From contig NZ_JBNYXW010000008.1 in NCBI RefSeq assembly GCF_051380875.1, positions 124,001 through 188,000 on the forward strand: a stretch of DNA of 64,000 bases. The letters run 5' to 3'. The notes under the pieces were generated by a model, which searched no databases, had not been told where the DNA came from, and saw nothing but the letters and a program-made list of their open reading frames with translations. Shown here piece by piece: positions 18,612-27,444 of this stretch. Positions within the stretch are counted from its first letter, which is position 1. Each line of letters starts with the position of its first letter. Source of the stretch: Janthinobacterium sp051380875 (lineage in GTDB: Bacteria > Pseudomonadota > Gammaproteobacteria > Burkholderiales > Burkholderiaceae_D). The translations under genes were made by a program, and so were the position numbers.

Positions 18612-19187
18612 TTACGCGTTGATGCCGAACGAACGGGCCAGTGGCCCCAAACCGCCTTTAAAGCCTTGACCGATAGCCTTGAATTTCCATTCGCTGCCGG
18701 CGCGGTAGATTTCGCCGAAGATCATGGCCGCTTCCGTCGAGCCGTCTTCCGACAGGTCGTAGCGGGCGATTTCCGCGCCGTTGTCGCCATTCAGGCAACG
18801 GATGTAGGCTTTGCCGACCATGCCGAAGTTCTGCTTGCGGTTTTCCGCATCGTGGATGGTGACGGCCACGGCGATCTTGTCGATCTCGGCCGGCACATTG
18901 CCCAGGTCGACGGCGATTTTCTCGTCGTCGCCGTCGCCGCCACCGGTCGTATTGTCGCCTGCGTGGACGATGGAGCCATCGACCGACTTCAGGTTGTTGT
19001 AGAAAATGAAATCAGCGTCGGAGCGGGCCTTGCCATCCGTTTTCAGCAGGAAGGCGCTGCCATCGAGGTCGAATGCGGCGCCATCGGTGGCGCGCGGGTC
19101 CCAGCCCAGGCCAATCACGATGGTCTTCAAGCCAGGAGCTTCCTTGCTCAGGTTGACATTGCCGCCTTTTTGCAAACTGATCGCCAT
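18612..19187 (-). CDS. terD: TerD-family stress protein
   Basis: A 191-residue single-domain TerD/TerE/TerZ protein, the usual family length. It begins MAISLQKGGNVNLSKEAPGL and has the acidic Ca2+-binding features DLDGSAFLL and GDDEKIAVDL, ending GQGFKGGLGPLARSFGINA. TerD proteins bind Ca2+ and belong to tellurite, phage and colicin tolerance loci. A good ribosome site (AGAGGAAA) precedes the ATG, and it heads the leftward ter group. No terB or terC is visible in the window. TerD and TerE cannot be separated by sequence reading alone. Confidence 0.88.
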   Translation of the reverse strand: MAISLQKGGNVNLSKEAPGLKTIVIGLGWDPRATDGAAFDLDGSAFLLKTDGKARSDADFIFYNNLKSVDGSIVHAGDNTTGGGDGDDEKIAVDLGNVPAEIDKIAVAVTIHDAENRKQNFGMVGKAYIRCLNGDNGAEIARYDLSEDGSTEAAMIFGEIYRAGSEWKFKAIGQGFKGGLGPLARSFGINA

Positions 19188-19397
19188 GGTATTTCCTCTT
19201 TAATGAGTGGGTTGCATTCGGTATTTCAGAAGACCACGCCGGCACACTGGCCATGCGTATCGAGAGCCTACCATAAAGTCAAACCATGCCAGCCGTGCAC
19301 TATTGAAAAGAACGCCATGCGGAAAATAACGAAAAAATCACGCTGCTGCCATCCTGGCGAAAATAACCGATAATGCCGCTCGATAAGAACTTCCATC

Positions 19398-20186
19398 ATG
19401 ACCAATTTGAACACTGACCTGACCGCGCGTGATGCCATCACGCGGCTCGACTGCATTCCCGGCACCCTGTGCGATGAGCGCATGTGGTCGCGGCTGGCAC
19501 CCTTGCTGGGCGACAACATTGACTTACGGCACGTTCCCCTGCACCAGGCGCGTACGCGCGGCCAGATGCAAGCGATGATTGCCAGCCACAGCGCCCAGCA
19601 AGCCCACTTGGTGGGTTTTTCACTGGGCGCCTACCTGGCCCTCGAACACGCGCTGGCGCACCCGCAGCGCGTCCAGTCCTTAACTTTGATCGCCAATTCG
19701 GCAAAAAGTTTGCTGCCGGAAGAAATCGCGGCGCGCCAGCGCATCGTCGCCATGCTCGAGCGTAATGCCTATGCAGGCATCACACGCCAGCGCCTGCGCG
19801 AACTGCTGCATCCGTCCCACCTGGACGATACGGCCATCACGGGATTGATCCAGCAAATGGGACTGGACCTGGGCAAGGACGTGCTGCTGGCGCAATTCAT
19901 CACGACCATCGACCGCCCGGATCTGATGGCGCGCCTGCCGGAACTGCACTGCCCCGTGCTGATCGTCGGCGCCGAGGACGACAAACTGGTCAACCCGGAC
20001 GATTTGCGCGCCATGGCGGCCCGTATGCCACATGCCACCTTGCACTTACTAAAAGACAACACCGGCCACATGATCCCGCTGGAAGCGCCCGACGCGCTCG
20101 CGAGCGCCATGCGCGCGCATCTGGAGGCAGCGCGACATTTCAAGGATAATGGCAGGCATCGGGCAACAGCCTCACTCAACGACTAG
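19398..20186 (+). CDS. Alpha/beta hydrolase
   Basis: A 262-residue soluble alpha/beta hydrolase. The nucleophile elbow GFSLGAYLAL (Ser at about 75), the acid in VLIVGAEDDKLVNP and the histidine in DNTGHMIPLEAP form a complete catalytic triad; the shape is that of the MhpC/BioH-like group. The substrate is unknown. It is separated by only 4 nt from folA, so the two are likely co-transcribed. The start ATG at 19398 follows AAGAACTTCC, a weak ribosome site. Confidence 0.82.
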   Translation: MTNLNTDLTARDAITRLDCIPGTLCDERMWSRLAPLLGDNIDLRHVPLHQARTRGQMQAMIASHSAQQAHLVGFSLGAYLALEHALAHPQRVQSLTLIANSAKSLLPEEIAARQRIVAMLERNAYAGITRQRLRELLHPSHLDDTAITGLIQQMGLDLGKDVLLAQFITTIDRPDLMARLPELHCPVLIVGAEDDKLVNPDDLRAMAARMPHATLHLLKDNTGHMIPLEAPDALASAMRAHLEAARHFKDNGRHRATASLND

Positions 20187-20190
20187 ATCC

Positions 20191-20676
20191 ATGACCCAAT
20201 TGACCATCATCGTCGCCACCGACCAGCAAGGCGGCATCGGCATCAACAATACCCTGCCGTGGAAACTGCCGGAAGACCTGGCGCACTTCAAGCGCCTGAC
20301 CACGGGCCACCCCATCCTCATGGGCCGCAAGACCTTCGATTCCATCGGCCGGCCGCTGCCGAACCGGCGCAACATCGTCATCACGCGCAACGCCGACTGG
20401 CGCCATGAGGGCGTGGAAGCGGTCGGCTCGGTGGCCGAGGCCATCGCGCTGCTGAACGGCGCCGAAGGCTATGTGATCGGCGGCGCCGAAATTTACCGAC
20501 AGTCGCTGCCCTTGACGACGCGCCTGATCATCACGGAAATCGGCCAGACCTTTGACTGCGACGCCTTCTTCCCCACCGTTGACCGTGCCGTGTGGCAAGA
20601 AACCGCGCGCGAGGCGCATGTCTCGGAGAAATCCGGCCTGCCTTACGCCTTTGTTACACTGCAACGCAAAGCCTGA
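20191..20676 (+). CDS. folA: Dihydrofolate reductase
   Basis: A 161-residue enzyme that reduces dihydrofolate to tetrahydrofolate with NADPH, regenerating the cofactor consumed by ThyA. Family motifs are clear: IVATDQQGGIGINNTLPW, the catalytic acid in LPEDLAHFK, ILMGRKTFDSIGRPLP, and the NADPH-binding VIGGAEIYRQSLP. The start was set at MTQLTIIV, shortly after the hydrolase stop. Length equals that of typical chromosomal DHFR (about 160). Confidence 0.96.
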   Translation: MTQLTIIVATDQQGGIGINNTLPWKLPEDLAHFKRLTTGHPILMGRKTFDSIGRPLPNRRNIVITRNADWRHEGVEAVGSVAEAIALLNGAEGYVIGGAEIYRQSLPLTTRLIITEIGQTFDCDAFFPTVDRAVWQETAREAHVSEKSGLPYAFVTLQRKA

Positions 20677-20844
20677 TAAGGTGATAACAAGGTAATTTGG
20701 CGCAAGAACATGCTGCTGTAATCGTCCTGTCACACCATTGCGTCACGCTAGCGCACGGTAGTAGCACCTTGTTATGATATTTTTTTCCCGCAGACGCCGC
20801 ATTTCTGCGAGAATCCCGTTCTTATTTTTTTTCTGCGGCTGCCG

Positions 20845-20882
20845 GCGCCCTAGTCCGCCAGGCTGACGCGCCCTAGTCCGCC
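20845..20882 (+). repeat. 15-bp direct repeat in the decarboxylase leader
   Basis: GCGCCCTAGTCCGCC occurs at 20845-20859 and again at 20868-20882, 23 bp apart start to start. The second copy runs into the left arm of the terminator-like hairpin, which suggests protein binding or alternative base pairing. Confidence 0.8.
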
Positions 20883-20915
20883 CCTCCACCTCCGTCAGGG
20901 GCGGCTTGCTTTTTT
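20878..20915 (+). promoter_or_regulatory. Terminator-like hairpin immediately upstream of the decarboxylase start
   Basis: A perfect 8-bp GC-rich stem (CCGCCCCT at 20878-20885, AGGGGCGG at 20897-20904) with an 11-nt loop is followed by CTTGC and six T (20910-20915). The GGAG ribosome site begins at once after the T tract, 7 nt before the ATG at 20926. The element is therefore inside the leader, not at the end of folA's transcript in a neutral gap; attenuation or initiation control is likely. A segment CTGACG at 20863-20868 can pair with CGTCAG at 20893-20898, a possible competing fold. Confidence 0.55.
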
Positions 20916-20925
20916 GGAGACATGC

Positions 20926-23184
20926 ATGAAATTTCGTTTCCCTATCGTCATCATTGACGAGGATTTCCGTTCTGAAAATACGTCCGGTCTGGGCATTCGC
21001 GCCCTTGCCGCCGCAATGGAAAAAGAAGGCATGGAAGTGCTGGGCGTGACCAGCTACGGTGATTTGTCGCAATTTGCCCAGCAACAATCGCGCGCGTCGG
21101 CCTTCGTGCTGTCGATCGACGATGAAGAATTCGGCACCGGTTCCGTCGAGGAAACCGACCACGCGCTGAAATCCTTGCGCGCCTTCGTCGAAGAAATCCG
21201 CTACAAAAACGCCGACATCCCTATTTACCTGTATGGCGAAACGCGCACCTCGCGCCATATCCCCAACGATATCCTGCGCGAACTGCATGGTTTCATCCAT
21301 ATGTTCGAAGATACGCCGGAATTCGTCGCGCGCCACATCATCCGCGAAGCGAAATCCTACCTGGACGGCCTGTCGCCGCCCTTCTTCCGCGCCCTCGTGC
21401 ATTACGCCAATGACGGCTCGTACTCGTGGCACTGCCCCGGCCACTCGGGCGGCGTGGCGTTCCTGAAGTCGCCGATCGGCCAGATGTTCCACCAGTTCTT
21501 CGGTGAAAACATGCTGCGCGCCGACGTCTGCAACGCCGTCGAAGAACTGGGCCAACTGCTCGACCATACGGGCCCCGTGGCCGCGTCCGAGCGCAATGCG
21601 GCGCGCATCTTCAATGCTGATCATTGCTATTTTGTTACGAACGGTACGTCGACTTCGAACAAGATGGTGTGGCATTCGACCGTGGCGCCGGGCGACATCG
21701 TCGTCGTCGACCGCAACTGCCACAAGTCGATCTTGCATTCGATCATCATGTGCGGCGCCATTCCCGTGTTCCTGATGCCAACGCGCAATCATCTAGGCAT
21801 CATCGGCCCGATCCCGCTGGCTGAATTCACGCCGGAAAGCATTGCCCGCAAGATCGAGGCAAACCCGTTCGCGCGCGTCGCGAAAAACAAGAAGCCGCGT
21901 ATCTTGACCATCACCCAGTCGACCTACGACGGCGTGATCTACAACGTGGAAACCCTGCGCGAAATGCTCGACGGCAAGATCGACACCCTGCACTTCGATG
22001 AAGCTTGGCTGCCGCATGCCACCTTCCATGATTTCTACAAGAATATGCACGCCATCGGCAAGGACCGTCCGCGCGCCAAGGAATCGATGATCTTCTCGAC
22101 CCAGTCCACGCACAAATTGCTGGCCGGCCTGTCGCAGGCCTCGCAAATCCTGGTGCGCGAATCGGACACGGTCAAACTGGACCAGGACGCCTTCAACGAA
22201 GCGTACCTGATGCACACCTCGACCTCGCCGCAGTATTCCATCATCGCTTCGCTCGACGTCGCTGCGGCCATGATGGAAGCGCCGGGCGGCACGGCACTGG
22301 TGGAAGAATCGATCATGGAAGCGCTCGATTTCCGCCGCGCCATGAAGAAGATCGACCACGAATACGGCCAGGACTGGTGGTTCCAGGTGTGGGGCCCGGA
22401 CAACTTCAACGCCGAAGGCATGGGCGAGCAAGCCGACTGGATGATACGCGCCGAGGACGACTGGCACGGTTTCGGCGACCTCGCTCCCGGCTTCAACATG
22501 CTCGACCCGATCAAGGCCACCATCGTCAATCCTGGCCTGTCCCTGGACGGCCAGTTCGGCGAGACGGGCATTCCTGCGTCCATCGTCACCAAATACCTGG
22601 CCGAACACGGCGTCATCATTGAAAAATGCGGCCTGTACTCGTTCTTCATCATGTTTACCATCGGCATTACCAAGGGCCGCTGGAATACCTTGTTGACGGC
22701 GCTGCAACAGTTCAAGGACGATTACGACAAGAACCAGCCGATGTGGCGCATCTTGCCGGAATTTGCGGCAGCCAACCCGCGCTATGAAAAAATGGGCTTG
22801 CGCGACCTGTGCCAGCAGATCCACGATTTCTACAAGGCCTACGACGTAGCACGTTTGACAACGGAGATGTATCTGTCGGACATGATCCCGGCCATGAAGC
22901 CGTCGGATGCGTTTGCCAAGATGGCGCACCGCGAAATCGAGCGCGTCGCCATCGACGACCTGGAAGGGCGCATCACGTCCATCCTGCTGACGCCGTATCC
23001 ACCGGGCATTCCACTGTTGATCCCGGGCGAACGCTTCAACAAGACCATCGTCGACTACCTGCGCTTCGCGCGCGACTTCAACGAGCGCTTCCCAGGCTTC
23101 GAGACGGATGTGCATGGCCTCGTGAAACGCGAAGTCGATGGCAAGCGCGGCTACTTCGTTGATTGCGTGAAAATAGATGACTAA
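20926..23184 (+). CDS. Arginine/lysine/ornithine decarboxylase (class III, PLP)
   Basis: A 752-residue fold-type I decarboxylase with a response-regulator-like N-terminal wing domain (about 1-130), a PLP domain and a C-terminal domain ending near the PPGIPLLIPGE block. The PLP lysine lies in STQSTHKLLAGL (Lys397), and the Asp contacting the pyridine ring in LHFDEAWLPHATF. Size and wing domain match inducible AdiA/CadA/SpeF-type enzymes that make agmatine, cadaverine or putrescine; betaproteobacterial forms are usually called arginine decarboxylase, but the substrate cannot be read with certainty. There is no adjacent antiporter. ATG was chosen over an upstream TTG because GGAG lies 7 nt before it. 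Confidence 0.9.
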   Translation: MKFRFPIVIIDEDFRSENTSGLGIRALAAAMEKEGMEVLGVTSYGDLSQFAQQQSRASAFVLSIDDEEFGTGSVEETDHALKSLRAFVEEIRYKNADIPIYLYGETRTSRHIPNDILRELHGFIHMFEDTPEFVARHIIREAKSYLDGLSPPFFRALVHYANDGSYSWHCPGHSGGVAFLKSPIGQMFHQFFGENMLRADVCNAVEELGQLLDHTGPVAASERNAARIFNADHCYFVTNGTSTSNKMVWHSTVAPGDIVVVDRNCHKSILHSIIMCGAIPVFLMPTRNHLGIIGPIPLAEFTPESIARKIEANPFARVAKNKKPRILTITQSTYDGVIYNVETLREMLDGKIDTLHFDEAWLPHATFHDFYKNMHAIGKDRPRAKESMIFSTQSTHKLLAGLSQASQILVRESDTVKLDQDAFNEAYLMHTSTSPQYSIIASLDVAAAMMEAPGGTALVEESIMEALDFRRAMKKIDHEYGQDWWFQVWGPDNFNAEGMGEQADWMIRAEDDWHGFGDLAPGFNMLDPIKATIVNPGLSLDGQFGETGIPASIVTKYLAEHGVIIEKCGLYSFFIMFTIGITKGRWNTLLTALQQFKDDYDKNQPMWRILPEFAAANPRYEKMGLRDLCQQIHDFYKAYDVARLTTEMYLSDMIPAMKPSDAFAKMAHREIERVAIDDLEGRITSILLTPYPPGIPLLIPGERFNKTIVDYLRFARDFNERFPGFETDVHGLVKREVDGKRGYFVDCVKIDD

Positions 23185-23215
23185 TGACGTTCGCTAAAAA
23201 CAATTAGCGCCATTT

Positions 23216-23248
23216 AACGCCGCCCGATGCAAATCAGGCGGCGTTTTT
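23216..23248 (+). terminator. Intrinsic terminator after the decarboxylase gene
   Basis: A perfect 9-bp stem AACGCCGCC (23216-23224) and GGCGGCGTT (23237-23245) with a 12-nt loop, followed by T's. It lies 32 nt after the stop codon. Confidence 0.9.
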
Positions 23249-24163
23249 CATTTCTGGCCAGCGCGCACGCTTGTGCCTGATCAAGCGGCTGGGGTGACGG
23301 GCTTCCAAGATGGGCCACTCGTGTAGCGGGATGGCGAGTATATGGTGCTCAAGTCCTGGCTGGAAATCATTTAGCAGGCGACGACTGGCAGTGGCGCCTT
23401 GCTGCTTGCGGCCTTGAAGCAGGCTCAGGTCACGATGCTGCCGCGTGTCGATGGCGAGCCTGCCAGGCACGGCAGCGCGCTGTTTTCCCAGGCCCATGCG
23501 GCCCTGTTGCAAGTGCTGCCGGCGCTATTATGCCGGCAGGCGCGCGTGCTGGCGCCGGAGGCGCAGTTACTAGCCTCGGATGGCGTGCGCCGCGCAACTG
23601 CTTGACCAACGCGGCCGCGTCGTAGCCCTTGTCAGCGCCCAGCGTCGCGCCGACTTTTTTGATGCTGCGCCCGGCCATGATGAGCGCCGCGTCGCGTTCA
23701 GCCGTGCCGGTCGCCAGTGTGGTGGTGGCGTCAACCACCAGGCGGTGGCGATTCTCCATCAGCGCGTGGGGCGGGAGTAGGGTCTTTGCCCTGCTATCGC
23801 AAGGGCCGTGCCAGCGATCTGCGGGGCGCCCCGGCGCAGCGGGGCGAACGGCGTTTCGCCAATAACTTAAAAACCATGGTTTCCGGCGCAGCGAGTTTCC
23901 TTGCCAGGATGAGCTTTCAAACAAGCTTAATTGGCAGGAATGATTACGTCGCCTGTGCACCACAACACGCGCGTTCGGCAAAAAATATTTTTCATTTCCA
24001 AAAAACAAAGTTCGCGCTACACCGCTTAACACACCCACAAATGCACTTAAAATCGCAGGAAATAAAAAGATAGACAAGACGTAAATATCGAATTGAGAAC
24101 GCGTTTTCAGGACGTAAGCCCTACAATTACCGAGTCAGAATTTGATTGCTTGGAAGAAACTAA
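23249..24163. other. Gene-poor stretch with IS relic
   Basis: About 0.9 kb between the decarboxylase terminator and the DUF1800 gene without an intact gene I can support. The centre holds an IS5-family transposase fragment on the minus strand (23589-23792). The left part has open frames on both strands without recognisable protein features. The right part (from about 23930) becomes AT-rich and probably carries the promoter of the DUF1800 operon. Confidence 0.6.
23589..23792 (-). pseudogene. Fragment of an IS5-family transposase
   Basis: About 68 residues on the minus strand match the middle of IS5-type DDE transposases: HALMENRHRLVVDA, then TGTAERDAAL, then TLGADKGYDAAALVKQLRG, which includes the second catalytic Asp region (GADKGYD). 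Sequence before and after in the same frame has no transposase character. Both ends of the gene are lost, and no terminal inverted repeats are recognisable. It is a degraded relic. Confidence 0.65.
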
Positions 24164-25993
24164 ATGACTCACCCAACTTTGCGCCGCTTGCTGGCCTTGA
24201 CACTGTTCAGTTTGCTGGCCGCCTGCGGTGGCGGCGGCGACAGCCAAGGCGACTCCATCCTGAAACCGGATGCGTCAACCGTACCGCCAGCGGCTGTCGC
24301 ACCGACCGACCCCGTCACACCTGGTACACCTGGTACGCCTGACACGCCGGGCACACCTCCCGGCGACAGCGCGACGCCGCCGCCCCTGACCGCGCCGCCT
24401 GTTGGCCAAGCCACCACGTTCACGCGCCAGCAAGCGTCGCGTTTCCTGGGCCGCGCCACGTTTGGCCCCAACATGGCCGCCATCGATACGCTGGCCGCCA
24501 GCGACAGCGACGCCTGGTTCAAGGCACAATTTTCCAAACCGCAAACTTTGCATCGCAAATATATCGACGGCATGCTGGCGGCCCAGGGTGCTGGCGGGCA
24601 AAAAGTCGGTTTTACAGGGGTGTATGAAACCTTCTGGCAACAAGGCATCCGCGGCGACGATCAATTGCGTCAGCGCATGGCCTTTGCCCTGTCCGAGATC
24701 TTCGTCATTTCCCTGCAGAACGAGACCGTGCGGCCGCAAGTGCGCGGCGTGGCCAGCTACTACGACATGCTGGGCCAGAATGCCTTTGGCAACTTTCGCG
24801 GCCTGCTGGAGGGAGTGGCCCTGCACCCTATGATGGGGCTGTACCTGTCACACCTGCGCAACCAGAAGGAAACGGCCACGCGCACGCCCGATGAAAATTT
24901 CGCCCGCGAAGTGATGCAGCTATTTACCATCGGCTTGTACCAGCTGAATGCCGACGGCAGCCTGAAATTGTCTGGGGGAAAACCCATCGACACCTACACG
25001 CACGATGACGTGGAGGGCCTGGCACGCGTGTTTACCGGCTGGAGCTGGGCCGGACCGGACCAGAGTTCCACGCGCTTCTATGGCAGCACGCCGGCCCCCG
25101 ACCGCGACTGGCAGCCGATGCAAAATTACGCGGCCTTCCATTCCAGCGGCGAAAAACGCTTCCTGGGTCAGAGCATTTCCGGCACCACCAGCGGCCAGGC
25201 TGACTTGAAACTGGCGCTCGATACCCTCTTCAACCATCCGAACGTAGGGCCGTTCTTTGGCCGCCAGCTGATTCAGCGCCTGGTCAGCAGCAACCCCAGC
25301 GCCGCCTATGTGGGCCGGGTCGCTGCCGCCTTCGCCAACAATGGCAGCGGCGTGCGTGGCGACATGCAGGCCGTCATCCGTGCCGTGCTGCTCGATCCGG
25401 AAGCGCTGGCGCCCGCCGGCACAGCCTTGCGTACAGGCAAGTTGCGCGAACCGCTGCTGCGCCTGGCAAGCTGGATGCGCGCCTTCGACGCCAAGCCGGC
25501 CAGCGGCCGCTACAGCATCTATTACCTTGATGATCCCTTGAGCGGCCTGGGCCAGAGTCCCTTGAATCCGCCCTCCGTATTCAGTTTCTTCCGCCCCACC
25601 TACACACCGACGAATTCCGCCCTTGCCAGCGCAGGCCTGGTGGCGCCGGAACTGCAGATCACGGCCGAACCCTCGGTCACCGGTTATCTGAACTTCATGC
25701 AGGAAGCCATCAATAACGGCGTGGGCGAGGCGCGCGAGATCAAGCCCGACTACACGCGCGAACTGGCCTTGGCCGCCGATTCGGGCGCCCTGCTGGACCG
25801 CATCGACTTGCTGTTGATGCATGGCAGCATGAGCGCCAGGCTGCGCGGACAAATCACCACCGCCGTGAATGGCATCGCCATTCCCGTGGCCACGGCCGGC
25901 AATGCCGCGCAAGTGGCCTCCGCCCAGGCCAACCGCGTCAAACTGGCCATTTTCCTGAGCATGGCCTCATCCGCGTATCAGGTGCAAAAATAA
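24164..25993 (+). CDS. DUF1800 domain lipoprotein
   Basis: A 609-residue exported protein. The signal peptide ends in a lipobox (LLAAC, Cys21), followed by a Gly stretch and a Pro/Thr-rich linker (TPGTPGTPDTPGTP) and then the DUF1800 domain (RFLGRATFGPN, DENFAREVMQLFTIGLYQL, GWSWAGPDQ, RQLIQRLVSSNPS). DUF1800 proteins are found throughout bacteria, nearly always beside a DUF1501 gene, as here with a 1-nt gap. Their biochemical role is unknown; an extracellular or surface function is inferred. The start ATG is preceded by GGAAG. Confidence 0.88.
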   Translation: MTHPTLRRLLALTLFSLLAACGGGGDSQGDSILKPDASTVPPAAVAPTDPVTPGTPGTPDTPGTPPGDSATPPPLTAPPVGQATTFTRQQASRFLGRATFGPNMAAIDTLAASDSDAWFKAQFSKPQTLHRKYIDGMLAAQGAGGQKVGFTGVYETFWQQGIRGDDQLRQRMAFALSEIFVISLQNETVRPQVRGVASYYDMLGQNAFGNFRGLLEGVALHPMMGLYLSHLRNQKETATRTPDENFAREVMQLFTIGLYQLNADGSLKLSGGKPIDTYTHDDVEGLARVFTGWSWAGPDQSSTRFYGSTPAPDRDWQPMQNYAAFHSSGEKRFLGQSISGTTSGQADLKLALDTLFNHPNVGPFFGRQLIQRLVSSNPSAAYVGRVAAAFANNGSGVRGDMQAVIRAVLLDPEALAPAGTALRTGKLREPLLRLASWMRAFDAKPASGRYSIYYLDDPLSGLGQSPLNPPSVFSFFRPTYTPTNSALASAGLVAPELQITAEPSVTGYLNFMQEAINNGVGEAREIKPDYTRELALAADSGALLDRIDLLLMHGSMSARLRGQITTAVNGIAIPVATAGNAAQVASAQANRVKLAIFLSMASSAYQVQK

Positions 25994-25994
25994 A

Positions 25995-27440
25995 ATGGAT
26001 CACATGCAAAACTCCCCGTTCTCCCGCCGCCGCTTCCTCGCTTCCATGCTGAGCGTGGCTGGCACCACCGCTGCGCCATTCGCCCTGAACCTGGCCGCCA
26101 TGGGCAATGCCGCCGCGCAATCGGCCGACGACTACAAGGCCATGGTGTGCCTGTTCATGGCTGGCGGCAACGACGCCTTCAACACGGTACTCGCCACCGA
26201 CAGCACCTCGTGGAATGAATACCTGCGCCTGCGCAACACGGGCGCTGCCGATTCCATTCATTTGCCGGGCGTGGGCCAGACGGGCGGCGTGTTGCCGATC
26301 GTGCCCGCTACCGCGCAAACGGGGCGCGCCTTTGCCCTGCATCCCCAGTTGGGGCCATTGAAAGACTTGTTCGACAGTGGACGCGCCGCCATCGTGGCAA
26401 ACGTGGGCACCCTGATCCAGCCCGCCACGCTGGCGCAGTACAAGGCCGGCAGCGTGGCCCTGCCGCCCAAGCTGTTCTCGCACAACGACCAGCAATCGAC
26501 ATGGCAATCGGGCTCGCCGGAGGGTGCCAGCACAGGCTGGGGCGGGCGCATCGGCGATGTGGCCGGTACCGGCAATGCCAATGCCACCTTTACGGCCATC
26601 TCGGCGGCCGGCAATACCGTCTTCCTCAGCGGACGCCAGGTGCGCCAGTTCCAGGTGGGCCAGGCAGGTGCCGTGCCCATCCGCGGCCTGAGCGGCAACC
26701 TGTTTGGCAGCACGGCCGGCGCGGGCGCCCTGCAAGCCATCATCAACGAGGCGGGTAGCGACCTGATTGAGCAAGAGCATGTGGCCGTGGTGCAGCGCGC
26801 CATCTCCAGCCAAAGCGCACTCAGCGGCGCCATGCTGCCGGCCGGCGCGGGCGGCGTGCCCAATCCCACGCCGTATGTCAATCCGAACACGGGCGTGGCC
26901 GGCGTCAATTCGCTGGCCGTGCAATTACAGACGGTGGCGCGCATCATCGCCGGCCGCGGCGCTCTGGGGGCGAAACGACAAGTGTTTTATGTGACCTTGG
27001 GCAGTTTCGACACGCATGACAACCAAAAAGTGCTGCATGCCGACCTGATGGCCCGCCTGGCGCATGCGCTGGCGTATTTCGACACCACCCTGGCAGCGCT
27101 GCAAGGCGTCGATCTGCGGCGCCAGGTGACGACCTTTACGGCCTCGGACTTCGGCCGCACCTTCAGCAGCAATGGCGACGGCACGGACCACGGCTGGGGC
27201 GCGCACCACTTCGTCGTGGGCGGCGCCGTGAAGGGCCGCGACATCTACGGCGCCTTCCCCACCACCGGCCTTGGCCATGAGCTGGACGTCGGCTCCGGCG
27301 CCCTGCTGCCGACCACATCGGTCGACCAGTACGGCGCCACCCTGGCCAAGTGGTTCGGCGTGGCCGACAGTCAGTTGGCCAGCGTCTTCCCGAACATCGG
27401 CAACTTCAGCCGGCGCGACCTGGGTTTCATGACGGTTTGA
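25995..27440 (+). CDS. DUF1501 (sulfatase-like fold) Tat-exported protein
   Basis: A 481-residue protein with a twin-arginine signal (SRRRFLASML, hydrophobic stretch to about residue 35). The body has DUF1501 motifs: FMAGGNDAFNTV near the N-terminus, then GSFDTHDNQ, and TDHGWGAHHFVVGG near the C-terminus. These resemble metal-binding residues of the alkaline phosphatase/sulfatase superfamily, to which the family is distantly related. It follows the DUF1800 gene by one base, so the two are one transcription unit and probably one complex. The cargo of the Tat route suggests a cofactor or metal loaded in the cytoplasm. Enzymatic function is unproven. Confidence 0.87.
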   Translation: MDHMQNSPFSRRRFLASMLSVAGTTAAPFALNLAAMGNAAAQSADDYKAMVCLFMAGGNDAFNTVLATDSTSWNEYLRLRNTGAADSIHLPGVGQTGGVLPIVPATAQTGRAFALHPQLGPLKDLFDSGRAAIVANVGTLIQPATLAQYKAGSVALPPKLFSHNDQQSTWQSGSPEGASTGWGGRIGDVAGTGNANATFTAISAAGNTVFLSGRQVRQFQVGQAGAVPIRGLSGNLFGSTAGAGALQAIINEAGSDLIEQEHVAVVQRAISSQSALSGAMLPAGAGGVPNPTPYVNPNTGVAGVNSLAVQLQTVARIIAGRGALGAKRQVFYVTLGSFDTHDNQKVLHADLMARLAHALAYFDTTLAALQGVDLRRQVTTFTASDFGRTFSSNGDGTDHGWGAHHFVVGGAVKGRDIYGAFPTTGLGHELDVGSGALLPTTSVDQYGATLAKWFGVADSQLASVFPNIGNFSRRDLGFMTV

Positions 27441-27444
27441 TATC

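Noticed and set aside
23234..23512. A 92-codon minus-strand frame beside the IS relic
   Set aside because: No recognisable family, overlaps the decarboxylase terminator, and probably a chance frame in decayed DNA.
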